49,129 bases of DNA from Dolichospermum sp. FACHB-1091 (lineage in GTDB: Bacteria > Cyanobacteriota > Cyanobacteriia > Cyanobacteriales > Nostocaceae), in the NCBI RefSeq assembly GCF_014697585.1, contig NZ_JACJSB010000032.1, positions 1-49,129 on the forward strand. Direction: 5' to 3'. Made by a program: the position numbers and the translations under genes. The notes below the pieces were generated by a model. It worked only from the letters and a program-made list of their open reading frames with translations. It ran no database searches and had not been told where the DNA came from. How positions within the stretch are numbered: the first letter of the stretch is position 1; each line of letters starts with the position of its first letter. Positions 1-7,741 of this stretch are shown piece by piece.

Positions 1-492
1 CAGTGGTGCTATCTACAATGTAGATATCGTTGCCTGTACCACCGATTAGGGTATCTGTACCCGCACCACCGTCAAGGGTGTTATTAGCACCGTTACCAGT
101 AATGACGTTATTACCTGCGTTACCTGTACCGTTAATTACTACTGCTCCTGTCAGTGTCAGGTTTTCAACGTTAGCAGCCACAATAGTGTAAGTAACACTA
201 GATTGAATGGTATCTGTACCCTCGTTGGCATTTTCGGTAATTGTGTCAGTGGTGCTATCTACAATGTAGATATCGTTGCCTGTACCACCGATTAGGGTAT
301 CTGTACCCGCACCACCGTCAAGGGTGTTATTAGCACCGTTACCAGTAATGACGTTATTACCTGCGTTACCTGTACCGTTAATTACTACTGCTCCTGTCAG
401 TGTCAGGTTTTCAACGTTAGCAGCCACAATAGTGTAAGTAACACTAGATTGAATGGTATCTGTACCCTCCTTGGCATTTTCGGTAATTGTGT
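1..492. repeat. 246-bp in-frame tandem repeat, two near-identical copies
   Basis: The block beginning cagtggtgctatctac restarts at 1, 247 and 493, a period of 246 bp or 82 codons. Units 1 and 2 differ at about one base by eye. The following units toward 2600 are diverged versions of the same block, several with one extra nonapeptide inserted. The array lies wholly within the RTX coding frame and may continue to the left of the window. Confidence 0.9.
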
Positions 493-3400
493 CAGTGGTG
501 CTATCTACAATGTAGATATCATCATCTGTACCACCGATTAGGGTATCTGTACCCGCACCACCGTCAAGGGTATCGTTACCTGCACCACCGTTGAGGGTGT
601 TATTACCACTATTACCTGTGATGACGTTATTAGCTGCGTTACCCGTACCGTTAATTGCTGCTGTTCCTGTCAGTGTCAGGTTTTCAACGTTAGCAGCCAC
701 AATAGTGTAAGTAACACTAGATTGAATGGTATCTGTACCTTCCTCCAGTTCCTCGATAATAATGTCAGTTGTACTATCAACAACGTAGATATCATTACCA
801 TCTCCACCACTGAGGATATCAATACCAGCACCACCATCAAGGGTGTTATTAACTTCATTACCCGTAATGATGTTATTCCCAGCATTCCCTGTGCCATTGG
901 CAGCCGTTCCTATCAGGGTCAGGTTTTCAATATTTGCAGAGGCAGTATAGTTAATGGTGGTGTAAACCGTATCCGTGCCTTCGTTGGCATTTTCAGTAGT
1001 GCTGTCACTGCTATTATCAACAAAGTAAGCATCATCGCCTAAACCACCAATCAAAGTATCAATACCCGCATCACCGTCAAGGACATTATCAGCCGCGTTA
1101 CCTGTGATGATGTTATTAGCTGTGTTACCCGTACCGTTGGCGGCTGTTCCTGTCAGGATCAGGTTTTCGATATTGTCAGAGAGAGCATAATCAGCGGTGC
1201 TGTTAACTGTATCCGTGCCAGCGGAGGCATTTTCAGTAATGCTGTCACTGCTATCATCAACAAAGTAAATATCATCGCCTAAACCACCAATCAAAGCATC
1301 AATACCCTCACCCCCATTCAGGATGTCATTGCCTGCTCCACCATCAAGGGTATTATCAGCACCGTTACCCGTGAGGACGTTATTAGCTGCGTTACCTGTA
1401 CCGTTAATGGCTGCTGTTCCTGTTAGAGTCAGATTTTCAACGTTGGTAGCAAGAGTAAAAGTGACACTAGATTGAATGATATCTGTACCTTCATTGACAT
1501 TTTCAGTAACTATGTCAGTTATCCTATCCACAATATAGATATCATCACCCAAACCACCAATCAAATTATCATTACCTACTCCACCATCAAGGGTGTCATT
1601 ACCTGCACCACCAGTCAGGGTATTATTAGCACCGTTACCCGTAAGGACGTTATTAGCTGCGTTACCTGTACCGTTAATGACTGCTGCTCCCGTTAAGGTC
1701 AGGTTTTCGATGTTGGTAGCAAGAGTCAAAGTAACACTAGATTGAATGGTATCTGTACCACCGCTGGTAAGTTCCGTAATGATATCAGTGGTGCTATCTA
1801 CAATGTAGATATCATCACCAGAATCACCAATTAAGGTATCATTGCCAGCACCACCATCAAGGGTGTTATTAGCAATGTTACCAGTAATAACGTTATTAGC
1901 TGCGTTACCTGTACCGTTAATGGCTGCTGTTCCTGTTAGAGTCAGATTTTCAACGTTGGTTAGAGTAGCAAGAGTGAAACTAACACTAGATTGAATGGTA
2001 TCTGTGCCACCGCTGGCATTTTCGGTAATGGTATCAGTTGTGCTATCTACGATGTAAATATCGTTGCCTGTACCACCAATTAAGGTATCAATACCCGCAC
2101 CACCATCAAGGGTGTCGTTACCCGCACCACCATTGATGGTATTATTACCACTATTACCCGTGATGACGTTCTTAGCTGCGTTACCCGTACCGTTAATCGC
2201 TGTTGTTCCTGTGAGAGTCAGATTTTCGATGTTGGTCTTGGCAGCAATAGAGTAGGTGACACTGGATTGAATTGTGTCTGTACCTTCATTGGCATTTTCT
2301 GCAATAATGTCAGTGATACTATCAACAATGTAAATATCGTTGCCTGTACCACCAATTAAAGCATCAATACCCCCACCACCATCAAGGGTGTCGTTACCCG
2401 CACCACTATTGAGGGTGTTATTACCACTATTACCTGTAATGACGTTATTAGCTGCGTTACCTATACCGTTAATCGCTGTTGTTCCTGTTAAGGTCAGGTT
2501 TTCAATATTAGTCTTGGTGGCAATAGAGTAGGTGAGACTGGATTGAATTGTATCTGTACCCTCACTGATATTTTCCGTAATGGTGTCAGTGGCACTATCA
2601 ACAATATAGATATCATCACCTAAACCACCAATTAAGGTATCTGTACCCGCACCACCATTGAGGGTGTCATTACCAGCACTACCATTGAGGGTGTCATTAC
2701 CAGCATTACCAGAGAGTTGGTTATTTTGAGTATCACCAGTAATGGTGTCATTTTGACTTGTTCCTTGAACATTATCAAAATTGGTGACTGTGAATGTTCC
2801 CACTCCTGGTACACCATTGACAGTCAGTTGTTGTGTTTGTAAATTGACGTTGATAGAGGCTGCATTCCCCGCAGTAGACACATCAATGGTATTATTAACC
2901 GCACTGGCATCAGCAATAATTGTCTCTATTTGAATCAGTTGATCATTCCCTAGTCCACCACCTTTAGTGATGATTCCTGTTGGTGATAAGGTTATGCTTT
3001 GACCAAGTTGGCTATAGTCGGCTGTGTCACTATCTGCACCACCATTGAGGGTGTCATTACCAGCACTACCATTGAGGGTGTCATTACCAGCATTACCAGA
3101 GAGTTGGTTATTTTGAGTATCACCAGTAATGGTGTCATTTTGACTTGTTCCTTGAACATTATCAAAATTGGTGACTGTGAATGTTCCCACTCCTGGTACA
3201 CCATTGACAGTCAGTTGTTGTGTTTGTAAATTGACATTGATAGAGGCTGCATTCCCCGCAGTAGACACATCAATGGTATTATTAACCGCACTGGCATCAG
3301 CAATAATTGTCTCTATTTGAATCAGTTGATCATTCCCTAGTCCACCACCTTTAGTGATGATTCCTGTTGGTGATAAGGTTATGCTTTGACCAAGTTGGCT

Positions 3401-3541
3401 ATAGTCGGCTGTGTCACTATCTGCACCACCATTGAGGGTGTCATTACCAGCACTACCATTGAGGGTGTCATTACCTGTAGTACCGTGAAGATTGTTGTTG
3501 TTATTATCACTAGGAGACTTACCGAAATTTGAAATTGCCAT
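1..3541 (-). CDS. RTX-type calcium-binding repeat protein, partial (3' end beyond window)
   Basis: An open frame runs on the minus strand from an ATG at 3541 to the left edge; I checked that both ends are in the same frame. At least 1180 residues are encoded, almost all repetitive. Nonapeptides of the type GNDTLNGGA alternate with beta-rich spacers such as ENLTLTG, GTDTIQSS and NDIYIVDSTT. This pattern is known from RTX and related secreted proteins that bind calcium and leave through type I secretion. No N-terminal signal peptide is visible, which fits type I export with a C-terminal signal outside the window. An N-terminal module of about 80 residues recurs in the lectin-containing RTX protein at 7742-10252. 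Only a weak ribosome binding site precedes the ATG. No secretion genes are nearby. Surface-layer, adhesin or exoprotein function is inferred only from architecture. Confidence 0.8.
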   Translation of the reverse strand, partial: MAISNFGKSPSDNNNNNLHGTTGNDTLNGSAGNDTLNGGADSDTADYSQLGQSITLSPTGIITKGGGLGNDQLIQIETIIADASAVNNTIDVSTAGNAASINVNLQTQQLTVNGVPGVGTFTVTNFDNVQGTSQNDTITGDTQNNQLSGNAGNDTLNGSAGNDTLNGGADSDTADYSQLGQSITLSPTGIITKGGGLGNDQLIQIETIIADASAVNNTIDVSTAGNAASINVNLQTQQLTVNGVPGVGTFTVTNFDNVQGTSQNDTITGDTQNNQLSGNAGNDTLNGSAGNDTLNGGAGTDTLIGGLGDDIYIVDSATDTITENISEGTDTIQSSLTYSIATKTNIENLTLTGTTAINGIGNAANNVITGNSGNNTLNSGAGNDTLDGGGGIDALIGGTGNDIYIVDSITDIIAENANEGTDTIQSSVTYSIAAKTNIENLTLTGTTAINGTGNAAKNVITGNSGNNTINGGAGNDTLDGGAGIDTLIGGTGNDIYIVDSTTDTITENASGGTDTIQSSVSFTLATLTNVENLTLTGTAAINGTGNAANNVITGNIANNTLDGGAGNDTLIGDSGDDIYIVDSTTDIITELTSGGTDTIQSSVTLTLATNIENLTLTGAAVINGTGNAANNVLTGNGANNTLTGGAGNDTLDGGVGNDNLIGGLGDDIYIVDRITDIVTENVNEGTDIIQSSVTFTLATNVENLTLTGTAAINGTGNAANNVLTGNGADNTLDGGAGNDILNGGEGIDALIGGLGDDIYFVDDSSDSITENASAGTDTVNSTADYALSDNIENLILTGTAANGTGNTANNIITGNAADNVLDGDAGIDTLIGGLGDDAYFVDNSSDSTTENANEGTDTVYTTINYTASANIENLTLIGTAANGTGNAGNNIITGNEVNNTLDGGAGIDILSGGDGNDIYVVDSTTDIIIEELEEGTDTIQSSVTYTIVAANVENLTLTGTAAINGTGNAANNVITGNSGNNTLNGGAGNDTLDGGAGTDTLIGGTDDDIYIVDSTTDTITENAKEGTDTIQSSVTYTIVAANVENLTLTGAVVINGTGNAGNNVITGNGANNTLDGGAGTDTLIGGTGNDIYIVDSTTDTITENANEGTDTIQSSVTYTIVAANVENLTLTGAVVINGTGNAGNNVITGNGANNTLDGGAGTDTLIGGTGNDIYIVDSTT
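2649..3476. repeat. 387-bp in-frame tandem duplication with partial third copy
   Basis: Units 2649-3035 and 3036-3422 are identical by eye except for one base (2849 versus 3236), and a partial third copy follows at 3423-3476. The period of 387 bp is 129 codons, so the RTX frame is kept. The unit encodes the N-terminal spacer module of the protein plus its flanking nonapeptides. Near-identity indicates a recent duplication or ongoing gene conversion. Confidence 0.93.
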
Positions 3542-4025
3542 GAAAATAACCCTGTGTATTGTGAATGGTTAGCTTTTCAGTAATCAAATATTATTCCTAT
3601 ATTTAGTCAAATATTAACAGATGTTGCACAAAAATATGATCAATTGTGGTCTGCCTATGTGATGCCAGATCTGTCCGTGTGTGATATATTAGTCTTGAGT
3701 TCAAGAAGGGTAGATCCTTGGAAAGTGGTGAAAGTCCTGATCTGAGAGTGCACAAGAGTTAGAATTAACCAACCGGCTCCTTTGTGCCAGGAAATCCTAT
3801 AAATTAGACGAAATAAAACATTTTCAAGAGTAGCTAATCAAATCAGAACTCAAAAAAGGTAAAAGTAGTTTGGAACTCTATCTGATGATAGAAACCGTTG
3901 GGGTGCGGCTTGTAGTTAGCCCTGTAAGGTGTAAGTTCCTTTCCAAGCTAGAAATATTTGGACTATATTTTTAGTAACTATAGTCCTAACTTCTGAGTTC
4001 TTCCTAGTCCTGCACTGCAAATTTT
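3542..4025. other. intergenic region between divergent RTX and MidA-like genes
   Basis: No credible gene was found in these 484 bp. The region must hold the promoters of the divergent RTX and methyltransferase genes. A hairpin with an 8-bp stem (GGACTATA at 3960-3967 pairing with 3979-3986) lies 40 bp before the methyltransferase ATG. A weaker pairing of GCACAAGAG near 3750 with a CTCCTTTGTGC stretch near 3778 is possible. I considered a structured RNA here but could not match one. Confidence 0.5.
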
Positions 4026-5213
4026 ATGGATTCCCATTTGCCACTGTGTCAAGCTATAGCCCATCGTATTATTACTAATTCCCCAAAAAGAATTACCTTT
4101 GCTGAATACATGGATATGGTGTTATATCATCCAGAATATGGCTATTATGCCAGTGATGCTGTAAAAATTGGATTTCGAGATGGTGACTTTTTCACATCTG
4201 CCAGTTTGGGATCTGATTTTGGGGAATTACTGACAAAGCAGTTTTATCAAATGTGGGAGATTTTAGATCAACCCATATCTTTTAATTTGGTAGAAATGGG
4301 AGCAGGACAAGGCATATTAGCCTCCCATATTCTCAACTATGCAAAGCAAGAATACCCAGACTTTTTTGCAGCGGTCAAATATATTATTGTTGAAAAATCA
4401 CAAAGTTTAAAACAGGAACAACAACAACGGTTACAAGATTTTGCTGTAGATTGGTGTAACTTGGAAGAAATCACCCCCAATTCCATTACTGGCTGTTTCT
4501 TTTCTAATGAATTAGTGGATGCTTTTCCAGTCCATCAATTTATTTTAGACGGGGGGGAATTGCGGGAAATTTACGTTACTGTTGAGCAAAAACCGGAGGA
4601 AGAAAATTCTGCTTTACCTATATTTATTGAAATCATGGCAGAACCATCAACACCACAATTAGGGGAGTATTTTAAGTTGGTGGGAATTGATTTAAGCCAA
4701 AATACTTATGAAAATGGCTATCGCAGTGAAATTAATTTAGCGGCTTTGAAATGGTTGGGTATAGTAGCAGACTGCTTGCAACGCGGCTATGTGTTAACAA
4801 TTGATTATGGCTACCCCGCACATCGTTATTATCACCCCAGACGAGATCAGGGAACTCTCCAATGCTACTACCAACATCGTCATCATGATCATCCTTATAT
4901 CAATATTGGCAGACAAGATATCACCGCCCATGTTGACTTTACAGCCTTATCATCCTGGGGTGAAAGGTGCGGACTCAAAAAAGTTGGTTGGACGCAGCAA
5001 GGCTTATTTTTAATGGCATTGGGAATAGGTGAAAGATTAGCTGCTCTCTCTTTTCAACAGCAACCAATATCACAGTTGCTACAGCGAAGGGAAGGATTAC
5101 ACCAATTAATTAATCCAGGGGGATTAGGTAATTTTGGTGTTTTAGTCCAAAGTCGAGGACTAACTGCACAAGAGGCATCAAAACCACTGCTGGGATTAGT
5201 CGTACCAGAGTAG
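4026..5213 (+). CDS. MidA/NDUFAF7-family class I SAM-dependent methyltransferase
   Basis: The 395-residue product opens with an ITFAEYMDMVLYHPEYGYYA stretch, followed by DFFTSASLGSDFGELL and the SAM-binding VEMGAGQGILASHIL segment near residue 90. SNELVDAFPVHQF follows near residue 160. This set is characteristic of the MidA family (formerly DUF185), whose mitochondrial member NDUFAF7 methylates an arginine of a complex I subunit. Length fits the family. In cyanobacteria a role in NDH-1 assembly is possible by analogy but unproven. The gene stands alone on the plus strand, divergent from the RTX gene, with no strong Shine-Dalgarno before the ATG. Its target in this organism cannot be read from sequence. 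Confidence 0.85.
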   Translation: MDSHLPLCQAIAHRIITNSPKRITFAEYMDMVLYHPEYGYYASDAVKIGFRDGDFFTSASLGSDFGELLTKQFYQMWEILDQPISFNLVEMGAGQGILASHILNYAKQEYPDFFAAVKYIIVEKSQSLKQEQQQRLQDFAVDWCNLEEITPNSITGCFFSNELVDAFPVHQFILDGGELREIYVTVEQKPEEENSALPIFIEIMAEPSTPQLGEYFKLVGIDLSQNTYENGYRSEINLAALKWLGIVADCLQRGYVLTIDYGYPAHRYYHPRRDQGTLQCYYQHRHHDHPYINIGRQDITAHVDFTALSSWGERCGLKKVGWTQQGLFLMALGIGERLAALSFQQQPISQLLQRREGLHQLINPGGLGNFGVLVQSRGLTAQEASKPLLGLVVPE

Positions 5214-5323
5214 AGATTAAGGGGAAAGATTAAAAATCTCTTTAACAATTCTGTATCAGTCTTGTTTGCACTAGCATAACAGAGATGACATTCAAATCAC
5301 AAATCTACCCCAGAGAAATAATT

Positions 5324-5419
5324 ATGACTGCTCATGATCTGTTAGTGCTAGTAACTCTATTGTCCCCCGGCATCTTACTTTCTGTGATCATTATGGTGAC
5401 TTTTGCCGCTGGAGGCTAG
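5324..5419 (+). CDS. possible 31-residue single-pass membrane protein
   Basis: A short frame starts at ATG 5324 and ends at TAG 5417-5419. It encodes 31 residues: a short polar start (MTAHD), a hydrophobic helix of about 22 residues and a GG end. Size and layout resemble the tiny single-helix subunits of cyanobacterial thylakoid complexes, but I do not recognise it as any named Psb, Psa, Pet or Ndh subunit. The ribosome binding site is weak (an AGAGAAA stretch). It lies 110 bp after the methyltransferase gene, in the same direction. It could be a chance frame. Confidence 0.35.
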   Translation: MTAHDLLVLVTLLSPGILLSVIIMVTFAAGG

Positions 5420-5421
5420 GC

Positions 5422-5483
5422 GATTTTGGATTTTAGATTTTAGATTTTGGATTTTGGATTTTATTTATCTAAAATCTAAAATT
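5422..5483. repeat. short tandem heptamer repeat (STRR type)
   Basis: Imperfect tandem copies of GATTTTG/GATTTTA run from 5422 and then turn into the complementary phase (AAAATCTAAAATTC), so the stretch can also fold on itself. It lies between the small frame at 5324 and the dehydrogenase gene. Such short tandem repeats are common between genes of heterocystous cyanobacteria. Confidence 0.8.
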
Positions 5484-5527
5484 CAGATCACAACTGACAA
5501 CTGACCACTGACTAAGGAACGTGAAAC

Positions 5528-6406
5528 ATGAAGGTGGCATTTCTGGGAACTGGATTGATGGGACTACCGATGGCTCAAAGGTTATTAGCAGCCAATATAG
5601 AGCTAATTGCCTATAATCGCACCCCAGAAAAATTAGAACCGCTACGGGCGGCAGGGGCGGAAATTGCGACAAAACCGAGGGAAGCCATCCGCGCTGCTGA
5701 CTGTATAGTCCTAATGCTTTCTAACGCCGCAGCTATTTATCATGTCTTGCTGACAGATACCTCTTGGCATACTTTATCAGGACGCAGCATCATTCAAATG
5801 GGGACAATTACCCCCGTAGAAAGCCAAGAAATCAGAGATGCAGTAGTTGCGGCTGGAGGCGAATATATAGAAGCTCCTGTCCTCGGTAGTATTCCCGAAG
5901 CTAAAACTGGCAAATTAATCGTCATGGTAGGTGGAGAGGAGGAACAGTATCAACGTCATTTCCCACTCCTCCAACATTTTGGAGACAATCCTGTATACAT
6001 AGGACCTGTGGGTACTGCTTCTACCCTCACCCTAGCACTCAATCAACTCATTGCTTCACTGACAACTAGCTTTGCTCTCAGTCTGGCTTTTATCCAGTTG
6101 CAAGGTATTGATGTTGATTTGTTTATGCAAATTCTGCGCGAAAGTAAACTTTATGCTCCCACCTTTGATCAAAATTTGCGCCGGATGTTAGATGGTAATT
6201 ATAATAATGCTAACTTACCGACAAAACAACTGATCAAAGAAATAGATTTATTTATCTCTGAAGCTAAATCCTTGGGTTTGAATCTCAGCAGTATTGAGGG
6301 TGTAAGGCAAATCTTACACGCGACTATGAAAATGTCTTATCCAGAAGATGATTATTCATCCGTATTTCCAGCAATTCGGGAATGGGGTGAAGTCAGTGGG
6401 GGTTGA
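5528..6406 (+). CDS. NAD(P)-dependent beta-hydroxyacid dehydrogenase family oxidoreductase
   Basis: The product has 292 residues, usual for the 3-hydroxyisobutyrate dehydrogenase/6-phosphogluconate-like family. The N-terminal Rossmann motif GTGLMGLPMAQRL is at residues 7-19 and the NRTPEK turn near 30 suggests NADP preference, as in glyoxylate/succinic semialdehyde reductases. APVLGSIPEAKTGKL, near residue 117, matches the substrate-binding signature (usual DAPVSGG), and a conserved lysine falls in the C-terminal helical domain near NANLPTKQLIKEI. An AAGGA sequence lies about 12 bases before the ATG. Exact substrate is unknown; small hydroxyacids or semialdehydes are expected from the family. 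Confidence 0.85.
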   Translation: MKVAFLGTGLMGLPMAQRLLAANIELIAYNRTPEKLEPLRAAGAEIATKPREAIRAADCIVLMLSNAAAIYHVLLTDTSWHTLSGRSIIQMGTITPVESQEIRDAVVAAGGEYIEAPVLGSIPEAKTGKLIVMVGGEEEQYQRHFPLLQHFGDNPVYIGPVGTASTLTLALNQLIASLTTSFALSLAFIQLQGIDVDLFMQILRESKLYAPTFDQNLRRMLDGNYNNANLPTKQLIKEIDLFISEAKSLGLNLSSIEGVRQILHATMKMSYPEDDYSSVFPAIREWGEVSGG

Positions 6407-6461
6407 GGTAAGCTGTTACCCATCTAAATTTGATTATCTTCATCTGGTTAGATGTTGTGCT

Positions 6462-6478
6462 GCGGGCATTTTGCCCGC
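6462..6478. repeat. GC-rich hairpin between convergent genes
   Basis: GCGGGCA (6462-6468) pairs perfectly with TGCCCGC (6472-6478) across a TTT loop. It sits between the dehydrogenase gene and the convergent ssb gene. No long T run follows on either side, so it may be a REP-like repeat acting as a weak bidirectional terminator. Confidence 0.6.
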
Positions 6479-6568
6479 TAGAATCATACAAATTAAATAC
6501 AGTGCAGGTTAATAGAGGAAGACCGACATTTTCGGGAATTAAATGTGCTTTTCCTATAATCCTTCCCA

Positions 6569-7087
6569 CTAAAACGGGATATCATCAGGATCTGGTTCTG
6601 CTGTAACTCCTACAGGGGACGCAGACTGCACCGGTGTGGGTTGGTATGTCCGTTGAGTGGCTGTTACCTGGGGTTCATTTTTTTCAGCAGGGGCTGATGG
6701 GGGATAGTTTGATTCATAACTCGTCGGGCTGTAGGTTGGTTGCGCTACGGGAGTTACTGCTGCTGCTGGTGAACTGGTATAAGTACCTTGTCCGATGGCG
6801 TGAATCTTTTGCACTGTCAATTCTGCGCGTTTTTCCTTAAATCCTTCCGGGCGATCAATTGTATTCATGCCTAAGCGCCCTTCTATAATAACGCGATCGC
6901 CTTGATGATAACTTTGGTGAATCTCTTTTGCCAAGTTTCCCCAACCTACGACTTTTAAAGGATGAGTTGGATCATCTGGTTTTGTTCCTGGCACATGAAC
7001 AATCATTTCTGTCACTTCTAACCCATCTGGTGTGTGACGCAGTTGAGGATTATCATAAATTTCCGCCATCAAAATACAACTGTTCAT
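6569..7087 (-). CDS. ssb: single-stranded DNA-binding protein (SSB)
   Basis: The product is an OB-fold protein beginning MNSCILMAEI, the usual start of cyanobacterial SSBs. The core includes VVGWGNLAKEI and GDRVIIEGRLGMNTIDRPEG. It is followed by a proline/serine/threonine-rich linker and the acidic tip DPDDIPF, the protein-interaction tail of SSBs. I chose the ATG at 7087 (172 residues) because CAGGAG lies 7 bases upstream. A longer frame reaches 7153, but its extra 22 residues do not resemble SSB. The protein coats single-stranded DNA during replication, repair and recombination. It is a single gene, convergent with the dehydrogenase gene. Confidence 0.92.
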   Translation of the reverse strand: MNSCILMAEIYDNPQLRHTPDGLEVTEMIVHVPGTKPDDPTHPLKVVGWGNLAKEIHQSYHQGDRVIIEGRLGMNTIDRPEGFKEKRAELTVQKIHAIGQGTYTSSPAAAVTPVAQPTYSPTSYESNYPPSAPAEKNEPQVTATQRTYQPTPVQSASPVGVTAEPDPDDIPF

Positions 7088-7672
7088 GACCTGCTCCTGA
7101 TTTTCAATATTTTTTCTCGCGGTGAATTTAACTTGACGAGAAAATTTCAGCATAATTAATTACAGCATTTTTTATGTATTTATACCACACTCTGAATTAA
7201 TCTACTCCTTCGCTTCTTCGCTCCTTTGGGTCTTGGCGCGAAACTTGGATTAAAATGCGGTTCATTTACCTAAAAATGGCTGTAAAACGATGATCATACT
7301 TACCGTTCCTGTGTCGGAGGCAATCATCATCTTTCTATATTACAAGAATTGCGCCTCAAAGCCCTCATAGCACGGTGTGGTGTCACTCCCAAATTCTCTC
7401 AGTAAGTCCTATATATTTATTCATACATTTACAACATAAAATTAATCTGTTTTAAATACAACTTTATTGATGCGTATATTTGCCCTTGATTTGGGAGGAT
7501 TTACCCATTACGCGGCGAAAATAAAACCACCTTTGGGTATTATCCTGTAAGAATAGCAGAAGGTGTCACATAAATTTTATTTAAGTCCTATTTTTGTGTC
7601 ATGCAATATTTAAAGTAAAAAAATTACAAGTTCTTCTTGATAAAAGCCGCTTTTTTTCAGTAATTTAACTAG
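7088..7672. other. intergenic region upstream of lectin/RTX gene
   Basis: No gene with a start codon is credible here. A 37-codon stretch without start, about 7290-7402 on the plus strand, reads like protein (ending CGVTPKFSQ and stop) and may be a gene scrap, but I cannot assign it. The rest is A+T-rich. The ssb promoter should lie just above 7087-7153. Confidence 0.4.
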
Positions 7673-7702
7673 TTGACAAGAAATCACAGTACAAATTAGA
7701 TT
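7673..7702 (+). promoter_or_regulatory. sigma-70-type promoter for the lectin/RTX gene
   Basis: A perfect -35 TTGACA (7673-7678) is followed at 18 bp by TAGATT (7697-7702), a 4/6 match to the -10 consensus. Transcription would start about 35 bases before the ATG at 7742. The leader is A+T-rich and has no clear Shine-Dalgarno. Confidence 0.55.
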
Positions 7703-7741
7703 TACAAATGTCCACAAAGCTTTACAAAACAACATAAAAAT

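Noticed and set aside
676-3229. Many short open frames on both strands inside the RTX gene
   Set aside because: They are other-frame shadows of the repeat gene; their sequences repeat with the array.
1-3500. Regular repeats resembling a CRISPR array or satellite
   Set aside because: Periods are multiples of three (246, 387, 27 bp) and the minus-strand frame is open throughout with RTX nonapeptides; units are coding repeats, not short repeats with unique spacers.
3640-4010. Possible structured RNA (6S, RNase P or tmRNA) in the gap before the MidA-like gene
   Set aside because: Some hairpins occur, but I could not match conserved core sequences of these RNAs.
7088-7153. 22-residue N-terminal extension of SSB
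   Set aside because: The ATG at 7087 has CAGGAG and begins with the usual MNSC of cyanobacterial SSB.
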